Source: a virus
Length of the DNA: 64,000 bases
Strand: one strand, 5' to 3'
IMG/VR virus record: IMGVR_UViG_3300023174_000068
Coordinates: 1-64,000 of that record
In this document: in pieces, positions 16,044-25,400 of the stretch
Layout of the letters: every line of letters starts with the position of its first letter
Position numbering within the stretch: the stretch's first letter is position 1
Notes under the pieces: model-generated
What the model saw: only the letters and a program-made list of their open reading frames with translations
The model's database searches: none
Told to the model about the DNA's origin: nothing
Made by a program: the position numbers and the translations under genes

Positions 16044-16069
16044 AAAATAAATTGTATTTTTATACAATC

Positions 16070-16076
16070 TATATAT
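16070..16076 (-). promoter_or_regulatory. TATATAT box upstream of the 546-residue tagged protein
   Basis: TATATAT 27 bases before the ATG at 16043; it fixes the shorter start because the longer one would overlap the expected transcription start. Confidence 0.42.
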
Positions 16077-16097
16077 TAACTCCTAATTCTTTTTTTA

Positions 16098-17624
16098 TTA
16101 AATTTCGGATTCTAATTTTTTTATCTGATCCTGAACTTCTTTCAACTCTTCTTTTTTTTGCATCATAATTTTTTTATTCTTTTTTCTATCAGCATAAACA
16201 TCTTCAAGCATTCTTAGAGTTGGGGATTTTCTTTTTTCAAATACAACACCGTTCACACAAAGCACATGTTTTTCACTATCGATAGGTCTACCATTTGTGC
16301 ATTTAGTTTTATCTTTTTCATCTTGGAGACCAACAAAAGTCTCAGGAGCAATAAAAAACTGTCTTTGCGTTGTAGGATAAAGTGATGCAAAGTCATAAGT
16401 AACAACCCACTGGTTCATACCAACAACAGGGTCTTTAACCCACCCACCGGCAATTGTTGATTCAGCATCACCCTTTTCATCACGGAAAAGAACAATATTA
16501 TCCATTTTTCTAAACTTATTTCTTAAAACTCCTTCTGTGATGGCTAAAGAACCAAGTGCGTTGTTCATTTGAGAAACAACATCAACTATTCGAATTTTAG
16601 CCAGCGAAGAAATCGCATAGATTATGGAAATATAATTTCTAGACTCGTGGATTTTTTGAACCAACACCGAGTCAACTGCGTTATAATACATAAACGTCTC
16701 GAAATCATCTTCATATAGTTTTTGAAGCGAACCAGTATATTTAATTTTTTCAACTCCCACTAATTTATGTGACACGAAATCCAATGACGATGATTCTTTA
16801 ACTTTAATTGATGTGTCGCAAATTTCATAAAGTTGCATGTAATCGAATATCATTCTATGCGCAGGAACCTCACATTCGTTACCCCACATTTTAGTAATTC
16901 TTTTAGTAAATGAAGAAACGGCCGGATTTATAGTATATTCTCTACCATTGACCCATTTAGATATTTTTCTGGCCCTATTAACAAGGTAGACCCAGTCATA
17001 ATTTATAAAGTTCCAACCAGTTAGAAGCGGCATTTTTGGAACCATTTTGTAAAAAAAGGCATGCAACATCTCGAACTCATCTTCATATTTTACATACTTG
17101 AATTTATATTCTGTTCCAAACTTTTCAAAATATTTGTTAGTGTTGGTGATAATTCTATTTTGCATATCATCAGGCATATCTTTTAGACCAAGCAAAATAA
17201 TTTTATCTTCATAAACTATGGATATTGACAATACTTGAGTAATAGCCCCCTCTTTAACCACATTTCCCGCTGCGTCTTTAACGTCAGCCGCTTCAGGAAA
17301 TCCATCTATAATCTCAGTTTCAATATCAATAAAATAAATTTTTGGCAAGTTGAATTCAAAAATTTCAGATGTTTCTTCTTCTGGTAGCGAATCTAAAAAT
17401 TCATAGACAGCATATCTATCAGGCTGTGAGACTTCTATCTGCTTTACCGATTTTCCATCCCAGGATCTAAATTGGGGGTGTTTTTGTGGATCAGTATCCT
17501 CGCATGAGACGTACTTCATAGGATTGTCCCAATTGAAATACTTTAACTTAATATCCCCGCTTTTGTCAACAAAACTGACTACTAACTTTTTACTATTTGG
17601 TAAATATTGCGTCTCAACTAGCAC
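16098..17624 (-). CDS. 43: Family-B DNA polymerase, N-terminal half (exonuclease and start of palm)
   Basis: 508 residues resembling T4 gp43 (about 900) but stopping in the fingers region. Present: Exo I IYFIDIETEI, Exo II LTGWNFINYDW, Exo III YYNAVDSVL and palm motif A TYDFASLYPT. After VYADRKKNKKIMMQKK the protein ends LESEI. Missing are motif B (Kx3NSxYG), motif C (YGDTDS) and the thumb. No ORF in the window supplies these, so the C-terminal half must be elsewhere, as known for split gp43 in some T4-like phages. The end carries no intein Cys1 motif. Alternatively this is an inactive remnant. Confidence 0.9.
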   Translation of the reverse strand: MLVETQYLPNSKKLVVSFVDKSGDIKLKYFNWDNPMKYVSCEDTDPQKHPQFRSWDGKSVKQIEVSQPDRYAVYEFLDSLPEEETSEIFEFNLPKIYFIDIETEIIDGFPEAADVKDAAGNVVKEGAITQVLSISIVYEDKIILLGLKDMPDDMQNRIITNTNKYFEKFGTEYKFKYVKYEDEFEMLHAFFYKMVPKMPLLTGWNFINYDWVYLVNRARKISKWVNGREYTINPAVSSFTKRITKMWGNECEVPAHRMIFDYMQLYEICDTSIKVKESSSLDFVSHKLVGVEKIKYTGSLQKLYEDDFETFMYYNAVDSVLVQKIHESRNYISIIYAISSLAKIRIVDVVSQMNNALGSLAITEGVLRNKFRKMDNIVLFRDEKGDAESTIAGGWVKDPVVGMNQWVVTYDFASLYPTTQRQFFIAPETFVGLQDEKDKTKCTNGRPIDSEKHVLCVNGVVFEKRKSPTLRMLEDVYADRKKNKKIMMQKKEELKEVQDQIKKLESEI

Positions 17625-17671
17625 GTTTATTAATTTTTTATTTTTTATATAAATAAATTAGACGATTGTTA

Positions 17672-17701
17672 TTGTTTTAATAAAAAAAATGATTATATTT
17701 G
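17672..17701 (+). promoter_or_regulatory. Host-type promoter, TTG-N19-TATATTTG
   Basis: TTG at 17672, 19-base spacer, TATATTTG at 17694-17701. The ATG at 17706 is only 5 bases beyond, so the transcript would be leaderless or nearly so. Confidence 0.65.
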
Positions 17702-17705
17702 TGAT

Positions 17706-18137
17706 ATGAAATTTTTAGAAGTCCTCTTAAACAATTCACCAGAAGTGGTTGATATCAAAATCAACAATAAAATTAAAAATTTTGATAGATGGAAATTAGT
17801 ATCTATTTCAAAAGTTGATTCTGTTGAATTTGTCTTCAACGAAAAACAGTCAATTATGATGATTGTAAGCGACTTAGAATACGAAATCTTTGAAAGCCTC
17901 GTCGACACTATTGGTTGTAAAATTTTAAAAGTGGTTGACCACTCACAGGATGTTCTTTTCGATAATGCTATTTGTTTGGATTTTTTTGACCAATCTGGTC
18001 AGTCAGTTAGTCAGAAAATTCAGGATTTAATGACTAATTTCAAATTACAAATGTGCAACTGTGATGTTATTTTAGATAAAATATTAGAGAAAGGAATGGA
18101 TTCACTGACAGAGTTTGACAAGCAATTCTTAAAGTAA
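17706..18137 (+). CDS. Hypothetical protein with Bacteroidota-type C-terminal ILDKI motif, likely early
   Basis: 143 residues, unknown fold, mixed alpha/beta. The C-terminus VILDKILEKGMDSLTEFDKQF closely matches the tail of the small protein at 27121. I recognise this tail from Bacteroidota host proteins such as rhomboid-family members. The rest of the two proteins is unrelated. It is preceded by a host-type promoter and faces away from the DNA polymerase gene. Confidence 0.72.
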   Translation: MKFLEVLLNNSPEVVDIKINNKIKNFDRWKLVSISKVDSVEFVFNEKQSIMMIVSDLEYEIFESLVDTIGCKILKVVDHSQDVLFDNAICLDFFDQSGQSVSQKIQDLMTNFKLQMCNCDVILDKILEKGMDSLTEFDKQFLK

Positions 18138-18138
18138 A

Positions 18139-18627
18139 TCAAAAATCACAATCAAAATAATCTAAGACTTGCTGATTTTTTTTATTAACAAAAAGAAGTT
18201 CTGCCCTCTTAACCAACTGATAGTCGTAATGTCTTCCTGTTTTAAATAGAGTTCTTATAAAAGGAATGTCGTTAGAGAAATTAATCTCGTTTTCATCTAC
18301 CATAAGGCAAAGAATTCTTCTATCATCATCAGGGTTATAATTAGTCACTTGACCCAAATGGTCTCTTTCTAAACCACTCTTTCCAAAACAAACAAATTTA
18401 GTGGTCAATGTCTCACCAGAAGGAGTCCATTTAATCTCAACATCGTCTCCAGGTAGGGTATTATTGTTTTCTTGATTGAGGTGTAACCGAATCCAAATAT
18501 AGACCTTTTGTTCATCAACTACTTTGGATGTTGCAATAACTTCGACATCGTCTGAAATATCGTTTGTGTCAATTTTTCTGATAATATCTACCAGTTGTTG
18601 TCTGTAATCTGATTTTACTAAATTCAT
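18139..18627 (-). CDS. Hypothetical protein downstream of thymidylate synthase
   Basis: 162 residues, no recognised motif. Beta-rich centre (KVYIWIRLHLNQ, VEIKWTPSGETLTTKFVCFG) and a C-terminus ending VLDYFDCDF. It follows thyA with a 16-base gap on the same strand, so it is probably co-transcribed. Confidence 0.7.
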   Translation of the reverse strand: MNLVKSDYRQQLVDIIRKIDTNDISDDVEVIATSKVVDEQKVYIWIRLHLNQENNNTLPGDDVEIKWTPSGETLTTKFVCFGKSGLERDHLGQVTNYNPDDDRRILCLMVDENEINFSNDIPFIRTLFKTGRHYDYQLVKRAELLFVNKKNQQVLDYFDCDF

Positions 18628-18643
18628 AATTTTATTTTTATTT

Positions 18644-19690
18644 TTAATTTGACAATTCAGCCTTTATCGAATCAGATGATTGATAATTGGAAATTTTAAT
18701 GTCTTCGTAAGTTAACTCAAAAATTGATGCACCCCTTAACTCCAATTTTGGTAGTTGGAAAGTTTTCTGTTTCATCTGAGTCTTACACTGTTCAATGTGA
18801 TTTAGGTAGATATGGCAATCTCCGCCATTAAAAATTAAATCCCCGGCAATCATATTAACCTCTTTTGCTAAAAGGTGTAAAAGTAAACCATATGAAGATA
18901 TATTAAATGGTAGACCTAAAAATGTATCCACCGAACGCTGGAACCATTTTAAGTCCAGCTTTCTTTTTGGAACTCCCAGTTCATCCAATTTCTCCAAATT
19001 TAAATCATCTCCATATGATATATGTTTACCTAGTGAATCACACCACCATTTAATTCTTTGTTCTAGAGTTAGTTCAGATGTATAACATTGAAATCCAAAA
19101 TGACACGGTGGAAGCAACATATCTGATAATTCACCCACGTTCCAAGCAGAAACCATCAGTCTTCTGGAATCCGGCGTGTTTTTTAATTGCCATATCAAAT
19201 CAGAAATCTGATCGATATAAACCGGTTTTTCATCTTCATATCCCCACTTGTTATAAAAACTAGTAAATTTATCAGTTTTTACTTTTCTCCATTGCCTACC
19301 ATAAACGGGCCCCAAGTCTCCCCACTGGTTTGAAAAATCATCGTCATTTTTAATCTTATCAGAAAACTCTTCTTTACTAAGAGAGACAGAATTTGCATCA
19401 AAAGAATTTTTATATCTTTTGTAGGCATCACCGGTCCAAATATTGACTCCGTTGTCAACTAAATATTTAATGTTGGTGTCTCCACGTAAAAACCAAATTA
19501 GTTCATGAATGATTCCTTTAATAAACATTTTTTTTGATGTTAAAAGCGGAAATCCATCAGACATATCAAATCTCATAGTCCAATCAAATACAGATAATGT
19601 TCCTGTTCCTGTTCTATCAGACTTTAACACCCCATTTTCAAGTATGTGTTTAATTAGTCTAAAATATTGACTATCGACATTATTTTTCAT
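18644..19690 (-). CDS. thyA: Thymidylate synthase
   Basis: 348 residues. It converts dUMP to dTMP with methylene-tetrahydrofolate. Seen: DRTGTGTLSVF near the N-terminus, GPVYGRQWR, the catalytic LPPCHFGFQCY, QRSVDTFLGLPFNISSYG, and DCHIYLNH. There is an insertion between QCYTSELTLEQR and LKWFQRSVD similar to phage ThyA proteins. It overlaps the upstream glycosylase gene by 11 bases, so the two are co-transcribed. Presence of ThyA rather than a hydroxymethylase gives no sign here of a modified-base pathway. Confidence 0.97.
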   Translation of the reverse strand: MKNNVDSQYFRLIKHILENGVLKSDRTGTGTLSVFDWTMRFDMSDGFPLLTSKKMFIKGIIHELIWFLRGDTNIKYLVDNGVNIWTGDAYKRYKNSFDANSVSLSKEEFSDKIKNDDDFSNQWGDLGPVYGRQWRKVKTDKFTSFYNKWGYEDEKPVYIDQISDLIWQLKNTPDSRRLMVSAWNVGELSDMLLPPCHFGFQCYTSELTLEQRIKWWCDSLGKHISYGDDLNLEKLDELGVPKRKLDLKWFQRSVDTFLGLPFNISSYGLLLHLLAKEVNMIAGDLIFNGGDCHIYLNHIEQCKTQMKQKTFQLPKLELRGASIFELTYEDIKISNYQSSDSIKAELSN

Positions 19691-20498
19691 ATTCCATTAC
19701 TTTATTTTTAATGACATAAGGACAACTGTGCTGCCATTTTGGATTGAACCAGAAAGTCCTTCCGGATTTATCTTTACAGGAAATTCCCTTTTGATAATAA
19801 ACCCATTTTTGAAACTCATGATAATCAGTGTCAAATGGATTAGTCCAATCAGATAACTGACCGCCATTTAAAGAATAGGCCTTCATTGGTATGTCTTTAC
19901 ACATATCTAATATTTTCGGAGTTGATTTTATAACAGTTCTTGCTTCTTCGAATGGGTTACAGTCTAAATAGTAGATTATGGTTGATCTTAGATAGTTGCC
20001 AATTCCGTTAAAGTATTGTTGATTTAGTAGCGCCTCACAAATCGGTAAATTAAAGAGGGTCTTATTTAGATTTTCTAAAATGTTATTTTTGAAATGTTCA
20101 AATTCTTTTGTTGGATCAGGTCCCCGCTTAACACCGGTAAATCCGCCAATTTTATATTTTGGACCCATGTACAAACCATATAAAAGAAGCGAATGCCCAT
20201 CAGTAGTATCGAATCTTAATCTAGTAAACTTTCTTTCAGACCAATTTACAGTTGGTGTAAATAACCAATTCCCAGACATTCCCATAAAAACTGAAATTGA
20301 TTGACTGCCTTCTTTGCCACATAACTTAATTTTTAGCTCTTTACCAAATGATTCGGCAATAATTGTAAATTCTGAAAATATCGTAAATTGTTCAGCATTA
20401 TTTCCCCTTAAGACATGAAATGATTTATTAAAAGTTCTACCTATACAATTTTGATTAATATAGTCAGACATTATTTTTAATTCGGCAATTTCAGGCAT
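19680..20498 (-). CDS. Fpg/Nei-family DNA glycosylase, zincless-finger type
   Basis: 272 residues. After Met removal the N-terminus is Pro-Glu (MPEIAELK), the catalytic pair of Fpg/Nei enzymes. A helix-two-turn-helix QQYFNGIGNYLR lies near residue 165. The C-terminal finger (KGISCKDKSGRTFWF and HSCPY) has only two cysteines, unlike the four-Cys zinc finger, recalling NEIL1/mimivirus Nei. Role: removal of oxidised bases from phage DNA. It ends inside the thyA start (11-base overlap). Confidence 0.92.
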   Translation of the reverse strand: MPEIAELKIMSDYINQNCIGRTFNKSFHVLRGNNAEQFTIFSEFTIIAESFGKELKIKLCGKEGSQSISVFMGMSGNWLFTPTVNWSERKFTRLRFDTTDGHSLLLYGLYMGPKYKIGGFTGVKRGPDPTKEFEHFKNNILENLNKTLFNLPICEALLNQQYFNGIGNYLRSTIIYYLDCNPFEEARTVIKSTPKILDMCKDIPMKAYSLNGGQLSDWTNPFDTDYHEFQKWVYYQKGISCKDKSGRTFWFNPKWQHSCPYVIKNKVMEYEK

Positions 20499-20547
20499 TA
20501 CGGATTTTATTAGGTTGGTTTAATTTTGTTTACAATGTTCAAAAAAA

Positions 20548-20889
20548 TTACTTACTATTTGGAAATTTTTCTTTTTTTAGCTCCTCTAAAATTTCCAAAA
20601 CCATCTCGACTTCTAAAACTAAGTCACTAAAATCTTTTTTATGAGCCTTTTCTCCCCAAAATTTCCAAAAAATAAAGTGACAGAATATAAAAAATGCATA
20701 CATCGACGCCGAGTTGCATAAGATAAAGGGATAAGCTAAGAATATAGCCATAGTGAGTACCCACATAAAATAAGAGGAACAACAACGTAACATTATCTTG
20801 TGCTGTAATACATAATGATTGAATTTTTTCTGTGAGAAATTCTGTGTGGTTATGGTCTCTTCAGCTTTTAATTTATTATAGTCTAGCAT
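20548..20889 (-). CDS. Small membrane protein, hypothetical
   Basis: 113 residues with hydrophobic segments (SSYFMWVLTMAIFLAYPFIL and SMYAFFIFCHFIFW) and a charged C-terminus ending KKEKFPNSK. No family recognised. A TATATA sits 7 bases before the start. The position, between DNA-repair genes and a peptidase, does not suggest a role. Confidence 0.65.
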   Translation of the reverse strand: MLDYNKLKAEETITTQNFSQKKFNHYVLQHKIMLRCCSSYFMWVLTMAIFLAYPFILCNSASMYAFFIFCHFIFWKFWGEKAHKKDFSDLVLEVEMVLEILEELKKEKFPNSK

Positions 20890-20954
20890 ACCCGTTATAT
20901 AGAAAAAAGTAAAGTTTGTTGGGTTTATAAACTTATAAGAACCCAGCTATTAGA

Positions 20955-20960
20955 TATATA
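20955..20960 (+). promoter_or_regulatory. TATATA box upstream of the 58-residue ORF
   Basis: TATATA 5 bases before the ATG at 20965; it implies a very short or absent leader. Confidence 0.25.
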
Positions 20961-20964
20961 CTAT

Positions 20965-21141
20965 ATGCAAACAGATAAAACAAAAAAAAATCTTAAAATT
21001 CTGCAAACAGAAAAATCTTTGAAAAAAATCTGTAAAGAAAGGGGATGGAATATAGATAAGTTAACAACATCTCAAATCCTGTTTATTTACAGTTTACCAG
21101 AGTTTAATAATAATCGCCAGATCCAGCAACCTGGACTCTAA
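20965..21141 (+). CDS. Small basic hypothetical protein (58 residues)
   Basis: ATG to TAA, 59 codons, Lys-rich (MQTDKTKKNLKILQTEKSL) with a helical look. The 3' end overlaps the convergent peptidase by 38 bases. A TATATA sits 5 bases upstream. Supported only by codon continuity and that box. Confidence 0.4.
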   Translation: MQTDKTKKNLKILQTEKSLKKICKERGWNIDKLTTSQILFIYSLPEFNNNRQIQQPGL

Positions 21142-21859
21142 CCACCGGTAGACTTTCCCAATCGATTTTGCAAACTACATCACAAAGTTGTTCTAAGTGT
21201 TTGATATCCTGTTTTTCTGAAACTGAATGCTCGTTGTAATATCCAACAGATATGTTTGTGCATTCCAAAATCAATTGTGTAAATTGTGCAGAGTCGGTAT
21301 AAATTCCAGTTGGATCAGGTCTATAATTAAAATTATCATTTTTTTCATTTAACATCCGACTAAGCGCCGTTGCAAATTCAATTGAACAACAAGGACCATA
21401 TATTTGCTCAGTGATGACAGAACTGGTTCCCCTTCTATCAAAAGAAACACATTTTGTGATTGTTTTTTTTGGATCAAATATTTCCCAATTTTCAGCCAAC
21501 TTAGAAGACCCGATACAACCCCGTTCTTCACCAACAAAAAAGAAATAAAGACCAGAAACACCAGATTCAATCATATTTAGCAAAACCACCATGCCAGCTT
21601 TATCATCGGCTCCTAAGATAGAAGACCCATCAGTTTTAATAAAATTATCCACAAAAACATGGTTAACTGGTTGGTTAAATGCAGAGGCGGTATCTAAGTG
21701 ACAAGTAAACATAGTGGTGGGGTTTTCACCTACTTTGATGTAAAAATTTCCAAATCCATCTCCTAAATAACCCTCTGGTAGATGACAAATAAGTTCACTC
21801 TCGGTTCCATGGGGATAGGTTTTGGTAGTCAATTGTAAAAATTTTTCTTTTATATTCAT
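21104..21859 (-). CDS. Zinc aminopeptidase-like protein (M28/M20/M42 type)
   Basis: 251 residues. Metal-ligand pattern: CHLDT (H54, D56), GADDKAG (D85), GEERG (E111/E112), a later Asp in SFDRRGT, and a final His in GYYNEHSVSE. Such enzymes remove N-terminal residues or cleave dipeptides, usually in cytoplasm or periplasm; no signal peptide is seen here, so it is probably cytoplasmic. It lies 10 bases from the upstream unknown gene on the same strand. The biological substrate in a phage is unclear. Confidence 0.88.
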   Translation of the reverse strand: MNIKEKFLQLTTKTYPHGTESELICHLPEGYLGDGFGNFYIKVGENPTTMFTCHLDTASAFNQPVNHVFVDNFIKTDGSSILGADDKAGMVVLLNMIESGVSGLYFFFVGEERGCIGSSKLAENWEIFDPKKTITKCVSFDRRGTSSVITEQIYGPCCSIEFATALSRMLNEKNDNFNYRPDPTGIYTDSAQFTQLILECTNISVGYYNEHSVSEKQDIKHLEQLCDVVCKIDWESLPVVRVQVAGSGDYY

Positions 21860-21869
21860 TTTCTGATTT

Positions 21870-22400
21870 TTATTTTGTAAAAAGGTGTTCGATTTTTTTA
21901 TCTCTTATATAGGCCAATCTAAGTGAGTCGATAGTAGATTGTATGCCATTTATCTTATCATGTAACCAAATATCGCTTCTATTAAAGTCTTTATACTCTG
22001 TTCTGATTAGAAAATCATTAACGTCATCTCCAGTTTTGTAGTGGTATTCTTTGGCCACAATGATAAAATCGACATTTAACTTCTGTATTTCTGAAATATA
22101 AAGAAAAAGTTCAGTTCTATTAAGTGACCAAAAATCAAAAACTAGCAAATCAACTCTAAAAAGATTTGATTTCTCTGATATTTTTTCTCTGAAGTCATCA
22201 AAGTTATTAAATTCCAATTTATTACTTAGATAGTGATAGAGGCAAAGTTCCACAGTCTTATTCACTGTATCGACCCTAGGAGGAGTAAGCACCAAATAAT
22301 TATGACCGGCTAATTCAAAGAAATTGACAATATCAGAAACACCACGAGCGACACAATTAATGTCTCCGGTAAAGTAATTATATTTCTTTAAGTTAATCAT
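21870..22400 (-). CDS. Hypothetical protein upstream of the peptidase
   Basis: 176 residues, no recognised domain. It has alternating hydrophobic strands (NYLVLTPPRVDTV, VDLLVFDFWSL, VDFIIVAKEY) and could be a Rossmann-like or P-loop-like fold without a Walker motif. It likely shares a transcript with the peptidase. A possible host-like promoter (TTG, 17-base spacer, TATATTTG) lies 49 bases upstream inside the divergent glycosyltransferase gene; the spacing differs from the three good ones. Confidence 0.65.
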   Translation of the reverse strand: MINLKKYNYFTGDINCVARGVSDIVNFFELAGHNYLVLTPPRVDTVNKTVELCLYHYLSNKLEFNNFDDFREKISEKSNLFRVDLLVFDFWSLNRTELFLYISEIQKLNVDFIIVAKEYHYKTGDDVNDFLIRTEYKDFNRSDIWLHDKINGIQSTIDSLRLAYIRDKKIEHLFTK

Positions 22401-22423
22401 TTTATATAAGTGTTATATCTAGT

Positions 22424-22431
22424 TATATATA
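22424..22431 (+). promoter_or_regulatory. TATATATA box for the glycosyltransferase operon
   Basis: TATATATA ending 4 bases before the ATG at 22436; being self-complementary it could also serve the divergent gene starting at 22400. Confidence 0.35.
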
Positions 22432-22435
22432 GTTT

Positions 22436-25400
22436 ATGATATTATTAACAAATATAAAAAAAGATATTTTAAGCAATTATAGTGGAGAATTCTGGGATTG
22501 TTTAAGACATAACTCTCTAAATACAAATATCACAAAAATTATAGTTTTCTCAGATACCGAAATAAAAAACATCCATAATATTCAAAAGGTATCATTTATC
22601 ACTAAATCTCAAATTTCTGACAGGGAGTTATATAATTTTTCAAATGCAAATTCAATAATTAAAAGTGACCCATTTGTTAAGTTTCATCATGATTTAAAAA
22701 AAATTTCAGACTTAGAATTAAAAAGTTTTATTTTAGTAGGTGATGGATTTGAGATATTTTCTAGATTTACAAAATCAGATTTGATTTCAAAAAATAGAGA
22801 TAAGTCCAAACCGGCGAATATCTACACGGTTAGAAAAAAAATTGTGTCAAAAAAAATTAAGCCCCAAATAACTGAGCCAGAAAAAACCACCTCTCAATTT
22901 GGAACAGCAACTATTTCAGACAACAAATTAGACGTGGTTATTCTTTCTGTTGACTACAATGACTTTCTTATACTAACTCTTGCTAAAAACATACAATTTT
23001 TTGAAAACATCACGGTCATAACAACAAAAGAGGATTTAGTTTGTCAACAAATTTGTAACAAACTTGGAGTCAAATTTTTAACAACAGACGCCATGTATCG
23101 CGGAGGTTCAAAATTTAATAAGGGTGCTGCAATGGAATTTGCAATAAAATCTCTTGATAATCCTGAATTTATCTTACTTTTAGACTGTGACATTATAATA
23201 AAAAATCCGATAGATGTCTCAAAATTAGAATGTGATGTACTCTATACAAAAGATAGAGTGATATTAGAAGATTATCAGACGTGGCTTAGTTATCAGAAAA
23301 ACGGAGTGGAATTTGAAAACAGTCAGATAAACCCAGATGAAAGAGGCCTTGGGTTTTTTCAGTTATTTCATATTGATTCAAAATGCATAGATAGAAATTC
23401 TCCTTATCCAACAGATTCAGGGGATGCCTCTTGGACCGACCTAAAGTTTAGAGATAAATTTCAGAAAAGAGTCAACTTAGGCCGGTGTGTTCACTTAGGA
23501 AGCCCTTACAAAAACTGGAGTGGAAGATTGACATCCGAGTTTATTGAAGTAGAGGAATTTAGTAAATTATTTCAAAAAATTTCTATGTCAGGCATAAATT
23601 CTTACTTTGATAACATATACTGTCTTAACTTGGACAGAAGAACAGATAGATGGATTGAAATGTCTAAAAAATTTCAAAGTTGGAATATGTCGGTAGAGAG
23701 GTTTTCGGCCATAGACGGAGAAAACCTACCAGACGAAGAAATTTACATTCCCACTGAAATAGAAAATAAATACTCTCTATGTTGTCTTAGAAGTCATAGA
23801 AATATAATATTAGATGCTAAAGATAAAAATTATGATAAAATTTTAATATTTGAAGATGATGTAATTTTTGATAAAGATTTTGAAAAAAAATTAAAACAAA
23901 TAAAAAAAATTTTTTGGAAATTACTTTATTTAGGCGCATCTCAATTTGATTGGAAAGGTATAAAAATTAAAGATGGATTTTATAACTGCAAAAAGACTTT
24001 AGGAACCTTTGCCTATGCAATTGACAGAAGCATGTATGACATAATTTTAGAAGCAACTAAGTTAGAAGAAAAACCAATAGACCATTATTTATCGAATTTA
24101 CAAGAAAACAATAATCAATATTGCTTTAGTTTTTTCCCACACATAGTAATATCAAATGTCACAAATTCAGAAATCAGAGATCCCAAAAAATTTGATGATT
24201 ATGCTAGAATTTGCAAATGGAATTTAGAAAACTTCAATTTAGAAGAAAATGGTAATAATCCTAAAAAGTCAATTTCAATAATAGTTCCATGTTATAATCA
24301 ATCTAAATTTCTAATCGAATGTGTAGATTCCTGTTTGAACCAAACAATTGTTCCAAGTGAGATAGTAGTATTACTAATGGATGAAAAGTCGATTGATTTA
24401 TCAAACATCTTACAAAAAAAGTCAACTATCATAAAGTGTATAGAATCTGAAAAGATGTTTCTATCAGAAGCAAGAAATAAATTAGTAAGTTTAGTGACTT
24501 CTGATTATTTTATACCACTTGATGCTGATGATACTTTACCAGAAAACTTTTTAGAAGAAGTATCAAAAATAAATGCTGATGTTGTATATGTTGGTTCAAA
24601 ATATTTTGGTTCAAAAAACGGAACTTGGCCTGATCCGATAAACGAAGAAATAGATTGGACAAAGCTAACAACTTTTAGAAGAAATTCATTAGTATGCACA
24701 GCTCTTATAAAAAGGCAGTCATTTATTGAATCTGGTCTGTACAATGAAAAACTTTGGGCATTTGAAGACATGGCTCTTTGGATTAAAATGTTTGAAAAAA
24801 AATTTGACTTTAAAAAATGTTTTAACACGCATTTAAATTACAGAAAGCACGAAACTCAGAGTTCACTTCTTGTTCGAGCAACGTCAAGCGAAGAAAACAA
24901 AAAAGAACTTAAAGACATAATTATGACCGATGTCTTTTATAAAAGGACTCCTAAAATTATACACTATGTTTGGATAGGAGATAAGAAATTTTCATCAGAA
25001 ATTCTTAATAATTGGAAAAAATACTTACCAGAAAGTGAATGGACCTATATGTTTTGGAACGAAGAGAATTTTGATATGTCTTCTTCAAAATTTTTACAAA
25101 AATCATATCAATTAAAAAAGTATGGTATATGCGTCGATTATATAAGAGCTAAAGTTTTATATGAATGGGGAGGTGTTTGGTTAGACACAGATTGTGTTAT
25201 TAACGATGATATATCACCATTTCTTCAATATGACTTTTTTTCAAGTTGGGAAAATGAAAATTTCATAAATATTGGATTAATAGGGTGTAGCCCAAGACTT
25301 GAACAAATTAAAAATATACTAAACTTCTATACTGATATAGATCCAAAATATGAAGTATTAAATGACCACTTTTCTTTTGTCAAAGAAATAGGAACCGGTC

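Noticed and set aside
16044-16067. Longer start for the 546-residue tagged protein
   Set aside because: It would begin inside the promoter region and hide the tag; the ATG at 16043 restores the tag and fits the box spacing.
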